Shown here: piece after piece, positions 23,750 to 35,646 of the stretch
Position numbering within the stretch: the stretch's first letter is position 1
How the letters are laid out: every line of letters starts with the position of its first letter
Assembly: GCA_000827265.1 (NCBI GenBank)
Contig: KN834750.1
Coordinates: 434,001-498,000 of the forward strand
DNA length: 64,000 nt
Direction of reading: 5' to 3'
From: Collybiopsis luxurians FD-317 M1
Lineage: Eukaryota > Basidiomycota > Agaricomycetes > Agaricales > Omphalotaceae
Notes under the pieces: model-generated
The model's database searches: none
The model's input: the letters and a program-made list of their open reading frames with translations, nothing else
Told to the model about the DNA's origin: nothing
Program-made: the position numbers and the translations under genes

Positions 23750-24295
23750 ATGTCCTGGCAAGGTATGGCGTTCATCGCGCTCATTAATCTTTTGTAATCT
23801 CACTCTGGTTTCAGCATACGTTGACACCAACCTGGTGGGCAGTGGCAGAGTGAGCCAAGCTGCTATCATCGGTCTTCAGGGAGGAGTATGGGCTACATCC
23901 GCAGGTTTCGAAGTCAGGATCCATTTCTCAACCAGTGACGATCTGTGCACACACTCACAAGTCTTGACAGGTTAGCGCAGAAGAACAGAAGGCGATTGTG
24001 GACGGGTTCAAAAATGTATCAGCCGTTCAAGCGTCAGGATTGAAGATCGCAGGTGTCAAGTATCTCTTTCTACGAGACACTGACAGGAGTATCTATCTGA
24101 AGAAGGGTGTACGTGTCGTAGCTATTTTGGTTTTTCACTATTGATACAAACTATGTCGTCTAGGCTGACGGTGCCGTCCTGGTTAAAACTAAGCAAGCAG
24201 TACTCGTAGCTGTTTACAAGCCTCCTCTACAAGCTGGCGAAACAACTCCCATAGTCGAGGGCCTCGCGGACTACCTCATAGGCGTCGGTTATTAG
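23750..24295 (+). CDS. PFY1: Profilin
   Basis: Four exons, 23750-23762, 23815-23912, 23971-24108 and 24164-24295, give 126 residues, exactly the usual fungal profilin length. The protein binds monomeric actin and proline-rich ligands such as formins and promotes actin filament growth in the cytosol. The N-terminal helix begins MSWQAYVDTNLVGSG, followed by QAAIIGLQGGVWATSAGF. Basic and aromatic residues typical of the actin face are in GVKYLFLRDTDRSIYLKK, and the chain ends EGLADYLIGVGY with the C-terminal helix that helps bind poly-proline. All three introns are GT-AG; the first splits codon five. Confidence 0.97.
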
Positions 24296-24599
24296 ACAGT
24301 CGCTAGACGGAAAACAGCGGTATGAACAATGATCGGTTGTATTAATTCCCCTTTCTTTCAATATGAATGGCTTCCGTAAATCGTACATTCGAAGGGCCCA
24401 AGAAGTCGAGGGAGCAAGCACTGGTAGACAGCACAAAGCGTGGACTTCGGTTTAAGTAGCGTTGCATGAAAGCTGCGTGTACACAGATCAGTGAAGTGGG
24501 GAATATTACATTGATAAGCTTTACGTTGATAAGGTGCAGACGATAATATATTTTTGTACTGATCGTCCGTAGCCCAGCAGTATGATGTAGGTGAAGATG
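24296..24599. other. Convergent spacer, 304 bp
   Basis: Profilin and the minus-strand mitochondrial gene end here. It should hold both 3' UTRs. Open frames on the minus strand are alternative frames of the neighbour. Confidence 0.5.
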
Positions 24600-25701
24600 T
24601 CATGTCGAAGGTTTTGAGCGAACTCGAGCCTGCTCGATTGCGCGATACATGTCGGAGGCAGAGCTATCCTCCAGCGAAAATGTAGATATGATCGTAGGGA
24701 CAGCTTCACGAACGAGCAACATTTCGAGCGGCGGCGAATCCTGGGGTGGAGGTACTGGTTGGTTCAGAAATCTTGTATATATCGTGTCAAGTTCTGTACT
24801 GGGTACAGAAATGACATGCCCGTGTTGAATGAGAGCCGCAAGATATTGAGAAGCTCTATATGCTGGGCGAGGGGAAAAAGACTGTTTGAGCTTGGATGGG
24901 GGTTGCGAAGCAGGAACTTACCTTTATAATGCGACCATGACCGCCATGCGCAGAAGAAGAATGGAAGATTAGGTATGACGGCTGTAGATGCAAGGGTCAG
25001 ACAGAATACTTCTATAGCAATTTGCTGAACGAACGTATGATCATGAATGGAGCAGTAAATGGAGCAACAATCATCCACATCCAGAAGCCTTTCCTATGTT
25101 TAGGTTCTCTAGCTTGCACAAGCTCTCGAAGTTGCTCTAACGAGACTTCTCCACTTTGTAACGATGGTGGATATAATAAAGAGATCTAAACGAGAGTCAA
25201 CGTAGGCCTACATATATCAATCTCTGGATACACGCACAACGAGTTTTTGCTTCTCATCAGTTTCCTGAGTTCCCTTCCCTTGAATATCTAGATTTTGGAT
25301 GGTAGGTCCCAAGGAAGGATCTATTCCTTTCAAGGCGAGCTCTTCGTAATCTATTCGGTCTACAATGCGTTCTCCGGCTCGGAAGACCCTCAGCTGGGCG
25401 CAATTTAGGACGGAGACGGAAAGCATGCATAGGTGGGTCTATATTTCACCTTCCAATTATTCTCCGGGGCCTTGCCAAAAGAAGCCCAGGTATTGGCTAC
25501 CTTGGCCTGCGCCCAATGAATCCATCCGCCCTCGGGTTTCCATCTCGACTGGTTTGACTCCAACTTGGGCGATTTTAGGTGTAACTGGAATTGATAATAT
25601 GTTAACGCTTTCCTTGCATTTTTATGAGAATGTGGAGTGATGATGGAGGAGGTTCGTATACGAGAGATAGGAAGTGAAATAATGCGATGATGGGAGACCA
25701 T
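24600..25701 (-). CDS. Mitochondrial K+/H+ exchange-related protein (Mit_KHE1 family)
   Basis: The ATG at 25701 gives a basic, hydroxylated N-terminus (MVSHHRIISLPISRIRTSS) that fits a mitochondrial presequence. Family blocks follow: KALTYYQFQLHL, GGWIHWAQAKVANTWASFGK, WKLRVFRAGERIVDRIDYEE and KGIDPSLGP. After an intron comes ISLLYPPSL, then hydrophobic MWMIVAPFTAPFMII and IPNLPFFFCAWRSWSHYK, then AYRASQYLAALIQHG. This family (yeast YDL183c, Mdm31-unrelated) is linked to mitochondrial potassium/proton exchange at the inner membrane. The last exon ends RSKPST at 24600. About 300 residues in four exons. The upstream frame to 25797 starts at a TTG and is not used. Divergent from eIF3i with 103 bp between ATGs. 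Confidence 0.82.
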
Positions 25702-25804
25702 GAAGGACTGGGACAGCAAGAGGCACTTCAACCTTGCGACGCCCCAAGCTGAGCGCTCAGCACGTGCCTTGACTTGGCCTTTTTCACAAAACCTCAATCA
25801 CAAA
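25702..25804. promoter_or_regulatory. 103-bp divergent promoter
   Basis: The start codons of the mitochondrial Mit_KHE1-family gene and eIF3i face away from each other across this short gap. Both promoters must be here. Part of it is GC-rich (GACGCCCCAAGCTGAGCGCT). Confidence 0.5.
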
Positions 25805-27145
25805 ATGGTATTGGTCTTCGTTTTTTTTCTGTATACAAATCCATTCTAATCGATATCTCAGCGACCAATATTGCTACAAGGTTCATAATTATTCGTTATC
25901 GTGTCTACGATGATGGTTGACTCGGATAAAAGGTCATGAACGATCCTTGACTCAAATCAAGTATAATCGCGACGGGGACCTTTTGTTTTCATGCTCAAAA
26001 GACCTTGTTATCAATGTCTGGTATACTCATAATGGTGAACGGTTAGGGACATACGACGGTCACAATGGAACTGTATGGACGGTTGATGTCGATTGTAAGT
26101 TTTTTTAAAAATTATTTTTACTTGTCCAAAAAAATTAATAACCAATGCCATTTCTTAGCAGAATCGAGATTCATGATATCCGGCTCAGCTGATAATCAGC
26201 TTCGTCTATGGAATGTTGCGAATGGAAAGTGTTTATACACTTGGGAATTTCCTACCGCCGTAAAACGAGTAGCATTCAGCGAAGATGACAAGCAGGTCGT
26301 GTGCATTACTGAACAACGAATGGGACACCAATGCGCAATTCGGGTGTTTAACATCAATCGCAGTGGTGATGGGACCAAACGTACGCTCTATTTGGTTTCT
26401 TTTCTAGTCAAGCTTGCCCTTTCTTACTATACATATAGAATCGAAAGAACCAGCCCATATGTTCAATCCTATTGGATCAAAAGCCACTGTCTGCGCGTTC
26501 ACTCCACAGCCAGGCATAATTATAACCGGTCATGAGTCTGGTAAAGTAGCATTGTTCAACTACAAAACAGGCGAAGAAGTAGACAACAACGAGCGAGCAC
26601 ATGGGGATGTTGTCACAGACCTCCAAATGAGCCCCGACAAGACGTACTGTATCACCAGCAGCAAAGATAAATCCGCTAGAGTACGCACTTTCTTCCATCT
26701 CGGATCTAAGCTAGTTGACCAGGAGCTTGCTAGATACATGATACTAAAACTCTAGACGTGATAAAAACTTTTACGACAGAAACTCCATTGAATAGTGCCG
26801 CTATTTCCCCGAATAAACCCTATGTCCTTCTAGGAGGAGGTCAAGAAGCCATGAAAGTCACCACAACGTCTCTGCGACAGGGTAAATTCGAAACGCGATT
26901 CTGGCATAAGGTGTTTGAAGAGGAGGTTGGTCGTGTCAAAGGGCACTTTGGTCCTATCAATACGTGAGCTTTTTCAATTTTGAGCTAGCACACATTCGGA
27001 AATACTCATTTTTATCAGTATTGCTATTCACCCGAAAGGTCTTTCTTATGCATCTGGGGGAGAGGATGGTTTTGTGCGCGTGCATCATTTTGACGAATCC
27101 TACTTCAAAACAGAGCCGTATGGCGATTTGCAGATAGAGGACTGA
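25805..27145 (+). CDS. TIF34: Translation initiation factor eIF3 subunit i (WD40)
   Basis: About 334 residues forming a seven-bladed WD40 propeller, part of eIF3, which organises the 43S pre-initiation complex on the small ribosomal subunit. The protein starts [19 protein letters not shown]. Blades are marked by [79 protein letters not shown], and the last, [17 protein letters not shown]. The gene begins with an ATG-only coding exon (25805-25807), then a 19-nt exon (25862-25880). The intron before IHDTKTL ends GCTTGCTAG and hides a false continuation (LVDQELARY). The chain ends GDLQIED. Confidence 0.96.
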
Positions 27146-27440
27146 TGTAACGATTTCTTACTGCAGACTATTTTCAGCCCGCTTTCCACGATCCTGCGTT
27201 CATCGATAATATATTAGCAGTGAACCGAAACCTCAGACCGTCCACAGCACGCAGGAGACACGAAGGCCTCCGAAAGAGCAAGAAGGACAGTTCTCTTCCT
27301 TCGTTTGTCGTTTCTTAAACGAACTAGAACAAATATTACAACCTTTGAATTAAGTCTGATATAAGGTTGCTGCGCAACGTGATTTTTCTGCGGAACCAGC
27401 AGCTCCAAGGAGAACAAATAGAGGTTGTAGGTAGTCACTA

Positions 27441-30190
27441 TTATTCTATCTGCGATCCCGAATGCGACGAAAAGATATTGCGCCAAAACTCGACGTCTTG
27501 AAAGGATGCGCTATTCGACCATCCGTCGATATCGCTGTCACTGGCAGTGTCAGCGCTACTATCAACGTGCATGTTCATTGCCGGGTCAGAAGTAATGGGC
27601 ACTTCTTGCCTAGATATACTACCTTCCATCCTATTGATGTACATCGACATCCCGGAAATTGGCGTCGACAACGTGATATCATTTGCGACCGGATTGAAAG
27701 TACCATAATCCATTGAGATATCCACACCCACGCCCGAAAGGGTCGACAAATCCACAGAGCTAGATGAACTTTCGCTCGAACCGAGATTTGATTGAAGTCG
27801 CGGCCCCTGCACAAATTCAGTGGTGGAGATAGTCACTGGGGAATGACTCGTTGGAGTCAACCCTGTATCACCCTTCTCTCGAGAACTTTGCCCATGCCCA
27901 TGTTCGACTTCTTGACCGAAACTACCGCCGCTGATGGGTCCAAGTTTACCATCCTGATGAAGCTCTGACCGAGGCTGCTGCTGAGTGAGCGGCGAAGAGA
28001 GCACCTGCTCACGATTCGACCATAATTCTAACAGACCGCTCAATAGACCCGCGCACTTTTTGGCCGGGTGCTCCTGAGATACATCAAGTCGTCGTAGATG
28101 CTGAACGACTCTTTCGAGCAAAGCATCGCTGGATCCGGGTAACTCATGTTTTTGTGCGTTAAACACCATAAATTTGAAAGAGACGAGAAAAATGCCAACA
28201 AACTCGATCAGCTGAAAGAGATAGTCCGGGGCACTTGAGAGTGAAGGAGTAGATGCAGAAGGATTGACATTGCGGTTGCGATCGAGGAGTTCTAGAAGTT
28301 CCAAGAAGGCAACAAAGATCTCCTCTGAAAGAAGCAGAGCATCCTTCCCCCAGGGTGTAAACACTTCGGTGTAGATATTCGAATGGGATTGAGACCTTGT
28401 TTTCCCTTTGTCATGAACTGTGAGGAGACGTGCGGTGTGAAAAGCATGGTAGAGGACAAGAAGGCGACAGCATCGCGATATAACTGTTTGGGCACGGAAA
28501 TACATTTGGTCAAAATCCAGCACAACTAAGTGACAAATTGAGCATCTCATGCGAAAGAGAAAACGAGAGTGGACTAACCTCCCAAAGGTAGCAAGATCCT
28601 TACACATCCATCGATCTTCTGCAACGACTCCATCATCGTACGATGCCAGGGTTCGAATCCATCAACCGATGTCAAGCGTGTTGCGAGTCCCATCTCAGCT
28701 GCATTGAGTGTTTCAGCCAAAAGGCGGAGTCGAACATCCCTGGCTTCGGATTTGTTACTCAGTTGAGACGTGTCGGATCTACTGGTAGACCGCGGAAAGC
28801 ACTTGAGATGCGCTTGTCTGCGCTGGGAGAATGCTGTTCGAGCTGTCCCAATGCAGTATCTATGTGAAAATTGAAGTTAGTTGAAGTTGGATGAGGAGCA
28901 TGTATTCAGATCTCACAGCGATTCAACGGTTGATAGAAAAATCCACTATCAAAAGCGAAAGTAAACGAATCATGATGCGATTCAGAAAGAAAAAGGTGAA
29001 GCACACAAGTTTCGCTAAGTCTGCCGCGTGTTCAAAAACGCTCTCGTCCACCTCTACTCCTTGCTCTCTTGATTTCCGCAGCATAGAATATCTTTCTGGT
29101 GCATCGTTTAATCTTACTCTGGTTGCCAAACTGATTGCACTACTCAGCAGCAAGTGTGGGTCCCTCCCTCCGTCCTCTGGCTGGTTCGAGTGCGCAGTTG
29201 ATATCGGGGCCCAAAGAGCAACCATGATCAACATTTGAATAGACTCTAAAACATAGGCCGGGGACGGATAGAGAATGATTTGGGATATGGCATGTTCAGT
29301 GACACGAAGAAGTCGGTCAGAAACTAGTGAAAGCACTGGCGTGGGTAGGGATCGAGAGGCTATAGTACAGCAAACAAGATCAAGCATAGGAAATCCTTCG
29401 GAATGAATCAGGGAAAACCCTAGCCATGGTAGATAATTTCGCTGGAATCTGGAAGAGGACATAGTTATGCACTGAGAGTAATGAATGAAACGTGGTATAC
29501 GCACATTCGCAGAAGCTCGTCAATCTGATTCCGTTCGAGAATATCCTCCAGCGCCTCGACTGCACTTCCCCTTGTTGAGGATGGCACACTACGAGGCGAA
29601 CCGTAGGTCTGGAAGTGACACCTCGACGAAATCTGGCGTACAGCTGACATGGGAGTCGACCAGTCGTAGCCATCATTGTCGGTACCAGAGCCAAAATATC
29701 TCCATTGTCCTTCAGAGACTCGATATTTCCAAATGGACTGGGGCAGCACTTTGAACTCTAGAGCAGTGGGATGAGCTTGGGCAGGTATGGAAGATAATTT
29801 TGCTCCGGATAAAACAGAATTTGCAGCCATAGTATCTAACGTGGGGTTGGTCGAAGGATGACTATTTTGCGCAAGAGGCTGCACATCTGCGAAATCTACC
29901 AGTTGTTCCCAGGTTGAAACACCAGTCTTACGCCCAAGGATTTCGCGGTTTGCATCTTGATAAGAGCACGAGAGGCCTAGCGCCTTACATCGGTGACAGC
30001 GAAGAATTTCTGCTGTTTGAAGATCATCCAGCAGCTCACAGCGCGCTGTTGGGAAATATGTAGGTTCAGTACGGAAGAATATACATATAGTAGATAATTT
30101 ACCTTTGCTTTTTCGACAAGTTTGACATGCCTGAACTGCTCTCTTTCGCGACCGGCTGGAGCTGAACCCACCTCTAGTTGTAGAGGCCAT
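27441..30190 (-). CDS. Zn(II)2Cys6 fungal transcription factor
   Basis: The ATG at 30190 gives MASTTRGGFSSSRSRKRAVQ followed by the binuclear zinc cluster: ACQTCRKSK, an intron, then ARCELLDD, ILRCHRCKALGLSCSY. The six cysteines have the C-X2-C-X6-C and C-X2-C-X6-C spacing of Gal4-type DNA-binding domains. The middle has the fungal-specific helical regulatory region (from about 29560, ALEDILERNQIDELLRM, then LGFSLIHSEGFPMLDLVCC and YVLESIQMLIMVALW). The C-terminus is Ser/Thr/Gly-rich with acidic patches and ends SQDVEFWRNIFSSHSGSQIE-like sequence, a probable activation region. About 800 residues in several exons; nuclear. The frame stays open upstream to 30472 but that part has no domain and I start at the zinc cluster. 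The regulated pathway is unknown. Confidence 0.85.
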
Positions 30191-30583
30191 GGAATAACGT
30201 TCTGTATAAGCGCAGCTAATATATGTACACAAGTCGCACGGTCGATTTGTACATGCTAGAATTATGATCAAGGTAGTGAGAAACTCAGAAAGAATATCGA
30301 GAAGCCGGATAGAAGTGAGATATTGGATAAAATTGTGAAAAAAGCTTAAAGGACTAAAGCAAGAGGTAGCGCTGTAAGCGCCCAAGTCAATGGTTTGGAA
30401 CCTGGGCGCTTGATTGTCGTCTTGCCACCTTGTCATGGTCTGCAATTGATCTGCAAATGAAGAGTATCCCAATAATGGATTTCATTACTTCGAGCCTTGA
30501 CTAGAATGACTAGCGAAATACTATATAGTAACTACCATAACTTAACGAGAATAGTACAAGCTCGTGTCTGTCCGGTTTAGATT
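30191..30583. other. Promoter of the zinc-cluster gene, 393 bp
   Basis: This gap separates two minus-strand genes: the zinc-cluster factor promoter on its left and the 3' end of SMC6 on its right. The frame that extends upstream of the factor is read through here without any recognised domain. Confidence 0.5.
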
Positions 30584-33500
30584 CTAGCTCATGGCAAGAA
30601 TGCCCTGTCCACGCTCCGGATCGGTCATACGGTGGACACGAACCGAGGGACCTATCTTGATGTTGTTCATATCTTGCGGTGTGATAAGAATGTACTGCTT
30701 CTTGTCGGATTGATTCGCAGTATCGATCTGGTTGATGTTCGGGAGTCCCTATGAGCATCGAGAAAGCAGATACAAAAAGCACAATAGTACAAACCATCAT
30801 CTTCATACTAATACGCCGGTTGACAGCATCCATGAAGACATCAAACTCGTCTAGGTTACTCTCAAAGTCAGTCATTGCATAGGTACTGCATGGACATTTC
30901 AACGCACCAAGGCATCTCAACGGACACCCGATAGACTCCCAAAGCGAGAGCAAAAGACAGATAGTAGAGAAAGACTTTTCACCGCCGCTGAGAGAACGCG
31001 GATCTTTCTCTTTCGACCCGTTCTGGGTACTGAGCTGATCATCCGTTTGCACCTTCAGTCGTAGGTTAATCACAGCCACATAGAGAAGGAAGAGATCATG
31101 CCTTGAGTGATAATGTTCCCTCAGAGTGGTTAAAGAGGATATTCCCGAAGTATCCTCGCTGAGAAAGATTGTAGCGGAAAACCATCTTGCAACGAAGAGC
31201 GATGTGGCGACGGAATTCCTGCCATCTTGATAGACGAGTGTATAGGGAGGCTCGCAAGATCTAAGTAATTTTTAAGATGGAAAATGCAATACAGAATATA
31301 TCGCCGTACCTTATTGAGCTGGACCATTTGTTTGTAATCCCGTTGAGCCCTATCGAGCTTTTCTTGAGCGGTGTTGAGTTCCTTAACAATCTCATCGACG
31401 CTTGCTCCTTGCCTGCAGAAGATCAGGATTTACGAACAAGAAAGAATAATCGGAACATTAACCTCCTCTCTCTTTCTTGCAACGCTTGTTTAACGTTGTC
31501 CATTTGCCGCTGAATGTCCTCAGGCTTCTTGTTCGTCTGGACTCGATCGCCGATCTCAGACGCACTCGTCGTCCAGCTCTGTAAAAGGGAGTTTTGTAAG
31601 AGACATAACTATGTATCGTTGAATTGCAAGCAAACCTCAAATTCCTCTTCTGTCGTTCTAAGAATGGTTTCTTTCGCCTCAACATCTGTCTGAGCCTCCT
31701 GCGCTTTCTTTTCGAAATGCTTCACTGCCCCCTGGGCCTTCATTCGAGCTTCAGCAGCCCTTTCAACGCGAAGCTATAAAAGATAGACAATCAAATCAAG
31801 TGAATATTTGATATTCGATAGAACCTACTCTGATCTCGTTTTGCCTCTCGTTGAAGCTATTGATTTGCGCCGTGAGTTCGTTTACCTCATTGAGAAGCTT
31901 GCTGACGGTTTGACCATGTTGCTCCTTCTTACGCATGATATCTTCGAACTGTCTCATCAAGTCTTCCTTCTCTAGCTCACATTCCTGTAATACACACACA
32001 GGTTCGCTAAGAAAAAACGACCAAGACGAGGGACACACCTTTTTAGCCTGCTGTAGACCTTGAACATTAACCGGCTCGTCTTCCTGGGCCTCTGCCTGCA
32101 GGTTTGTGACTTCCTGTTTAGCATTGGACAGAGCTTTGTGAGCTCTACGGTCATCTTGCTAATGATGTGAAAAATGTCAGAACAGAAATCGGAAGCTTAA
32201 AGTGTTCCCTAACCCCAAGCTGTGCTTCCTCTTGCTTCGCTGTGACATGAAGACGCTTTAATCGTTGAATCTCCTGACCCAAAGGTCCATATTGCACTTC
32301 TAGAGCTTCTTTTTCTTTTTCGAGGTACCTGCAAGCGTGTTAAAGCAGGATCTGTAAGGGAGAGACTGAAAAAACCGAACTGTAGACGTGTGGCAGTATC
32401 CTCGTTCCGGAGCAACTGACTTCGCTCAGGTCTATTGAGAGGATTCGTCGATCCACCGCCCTCGCTTTAGTAAAAGTTAGGAATCGCCCTCATCTAATCA
32501 ATCAAGAACCTTACGAGAAACTTCGCACAATGAAAAGATCTTGTGTCCATGCTAAACCGCCACCAATCCGACGCAATACTTGTTCAGCTTCCTTCCGGCT
32601 ACGAGTAAGTACCAGGGATTCAATCCGATGGAAGTTAATCAAAAGACGCTCGACGTATGGATTTTCGAACTGCCAAGACAGCTCACAAAATAATCAGGTG
32701 AGAAATGGCAGCAAGACGAACCTCCATTGCCCTCAAAACCGTCAGAACATCCGGATGGGGCTCACCACCGCTGTAGTCAAAAAGGTCCTTCTCGAAAATG
32801 ATGATATTGGTGTTGTTTCTATAACGTCATCAACATTAGGCGACCAATTTTCAGAAGGGATAAATGCTTACACGCGAGCTTGACGAAGTATTTTCATAAG
32901 GTTGTCCCTATCTCTTGAGTCGGTGACGGCAAACGCAGTCAAGATTCCCCCCAGCTGGTGCGCAAGCAAATCTGCCCAATCATTTGGCTCTCGAACTTTG
33001 ACGTATCTGCCCAGTGGACCCAATGGAGCATCTCCAAACCATTTCATTTGCTCAATTTGGCTAATGACCTGAGCCATCCCACCTCCGTACGCAGACCACT
33101 TATTTTGTTCGGACCGCTGAACCTGCTGGATCTGACCGTTAATGTTTTCAATGTTCTTTTGTAATTCCGTCATCTCCGCCTGCTTCTCGCCAGCTTCCTT
33201 TTCAGCAATGTCTTTGCGGCGGGAAGCATCGGCTTTACGAGTGGCGAGTCGACTGATGGTTTCTTCCTGCCTAGCGACATTGGCTTGTGCGTCCTCCAAC
33301 TTCCGTTGAAACGCCTCGCGCTTTTCTTGGGTATCTGCAGCCAGTCGAGCCATTTCCGCGGCAATTTTTTTGTCAAACTCGGCGATAGAAGTATTGAGCG
33401 CCGCTATAGTTGTGTTAATCTCTTTGATCTCGTTCTGCGGGTGAATGTCAGATGAAAGCGAATGTGAAGCCAAGATACTCGAACTCACGACACACGTCGC

Positions 33501-35133
33501 GACATGATTCCTATGCAGTTTGATCTGGTCCTTGATAGTACTTTTGCTGTTAATAAGGTCATCTATCTGGCCTACGGCATTGATTTCATCTTCGTATTTC
33601 TTGACATCCTCGCCGGCCTGTTCTAATTGCTCCTGTAGTAACAACGTTAGAGAAGGATATCTTCACGTTGTAATTTCATACGAACTTTCCCCGTTTCTAG
33701 GTTTTCTTGGACTTTCTCCAGATGCCTTTTCGCTTGCTCCACATCGACCATTTTCTGTTGCAAATCCTTCTCCTTCACCCGTACATGAGCCCAGGCTAGC
33801 TCGATCTTCAGCTCTCTCGCCTTTTCCTTTTGCTTCAGGGCTTGAGCAGCTTCTTGATACTTGGCTTTAGCTTCGCGGTAAGCCTGCTTGAGGTCAGGGA
33901 TAGCGTCTTTCTTATTCTTGAGAATATTCGTCGTGTTGGTGATGTTCTCGAGGCAGGTTTCGTACTCTGTAGCAAGCTGAGATAGCTGGGTCCCGCGCAA
34001 AAAGAACTAGAGAAAGCACGTTAACGAAGGCGGAGTCATCGGTCATCAAAGATACCTTGTACTTGTCTGCTGGAGCCGACGCACTCAAGAATTGTCTAGC
34101 GGCATCTTAACCGCTCAAAGTCAGAAGCTTGCTCCGCCACCTCAAGAAAACTACAAACCTTGAGTGAGAACATTCATAGGATTATCGACCTGGATATTCA
34201 TGTGGTCGCAAATGGCAGACAATTCTTCTCTCTTGGTACTAATGATTTGATTGCTTTTTACTCCTCTGATTTTCCAGGTCGAGCTACCTTCTTTCGTGAA
34301 ACGACGTGTGATGAGAATAGACTTTCCGTATTCGTGAGGTTTGTAGGCTTCATCGCCCTGATTTTTGAGAGAGATTGTGACCTCGGAAGCTCTAGATATG
34401 ATGGGGGTCAGAAGATACCAGGATTTCGTGATCGACACTGACGATTGTCCTTCCCGAATGAAGGATTTAAGTCCACTTCCTCGCCCAGTAGAGTTGCTTT
34501 TCCCTCCGAGAGCAATGGTTATAGCTGACAAAACAGCACTTTTGCCACCTATAAGACAAAGGAGAGAAGGTTCAAACGCGTCCAAAGACGGTAGGTGTAC
34601 AGGTTGCACCTACTTCCGTTGTGGCCTGTGATGAGGGCGGAGGTAAGCGCTGGATCACGGGAGGAGAAAGGCAGGTCTGTAAAGCTCACCAATAATAAAG
34701 TTGATCTGAGGGCCAAATTGGAAGCTCAAGTATTTGTGACACATGAACTGATGCATTTCGATACTCTCGATGATACCATGTTCAGCAATACCCTGCAAGA
34801 TAAAATCTAGTAGGCAAAAATGATGAGATTTTGATTGTGAAAGACACCCACACCAACGACACCTCTCTTCGCGTCAACAGCTTTCTCAACCCTCCTATGA
34901 TACTGCTCTTCGAACTGTTCGTCGTCAATATTGTCTTCGAGACTTTGCATTTCTTGGTCTTCATCGTCAGACGATTCTCTTTCATCTACGCGCGCTTTGC
35001 CTTTGCCCTTTCGCCGCTGAGTTGCGGGAATCGGTTCATCATCACTGTCCACAGTACGAGCGCGTTTATAGACGTGAGAGTTTTCTTGAGCGCTCTCGTC
35101 ATCGCTGCTAGGATTGACACGACGCTTAGCCAT
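30584..35133 (-). CDS. smc6: Structural maintenance of chromosomes protein 6 (SMC6)
   Basis: A long, intron-rich gene of about 1,100 residues. After an acidic N-terminus ([16 protein letters not shown]) comes the ATPase head: [20 protein letters not shown], Walker A split by an intron as [20 protein letters not shown], and NPMNVLTQ. Two long coiled coils ([20 protein letters not shown] and similar) flank a hinge (about 33000-32550). The C-terminal head has the ABC signature [18 protein letters not shown] and Walker B/D-loop [13 protein letters not shown], ending [19 protein letters not shown] and ISTKREELS are typical of SMC6 rather than other SMCs. With SMC5 and Nse proteins it acts in recombination repair and replication-fork processing in the nucleus. 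The ATG is at 35133. Confidence 0.94.
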
Positions 35134-35646
35134 TGCTGGTGGTGGTTCTGGTCTAAGTTAAAGAGACTGTTTGCGTGAGAACCACGTGAGTCGCGATGAG
35201 AAGTGGCGTGGGAATTGTATGAAGCGATTACATCATACATGATACAGCCTTAGGCCTGAGCTCTGGAGTCTGAGCGCTTGAGCAGTCATCTTAACGCCAT
35301 GTAGAGATACACACTGGCAGAACAAAAATGCATCACTCAAATTTGAATTTAGGATGGAACATAGTCGAAAATATCGATTCTGCGCTGACTCCATTCGAAT
35401 CGAGACGTGGACTTCGCTGGGTCACTGAGCGAGACTTGTTCTGGGCTTTACATGGGCAGATTGGGTTTGGGAAACGAACGGCTCAGAGTAACAGTGATTG
35501 CACAGCTTGGACCCGGTTGTTGCCGGTTCGTGAATTTGGGGAGGGATTTTGGCAAGTATTTCCCACACAACCCCAACGAATTTCTGGTTTTAATTGGCGC
35601 AGAAAAAAATCACGACGTTTACCTTGTTCCTCTTCTTTCCCCCACA
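35134..35646. promoter_or_regulatory. SMC6 / desaturase divergent promoter
   Basis: About 513 bp separate the two start codons, longer than other divergent promoters here, which fits a regulated desaturase. Frames crossing it (for example near 35328-35640) run into the desaturase 5' UTR and are not supported as genes. Confidence 0.45.

Noticed and set aside
28645..28665. Second tRNA-like B-box (GGTTCGAATCC)
   Set aside because: It is coding sequence of the zinc-cluster factor on the minus strand (VDGFEPWHR) and no stem partners were found.
29465..30472. Extended N-terminus of the zinc-cluster protein starting near 30472
   Set aside because: The added part has no domain, is hydrophobic and low in coding character; the ATG at 30190 directly precedes the basic and zinc-cluster segment.
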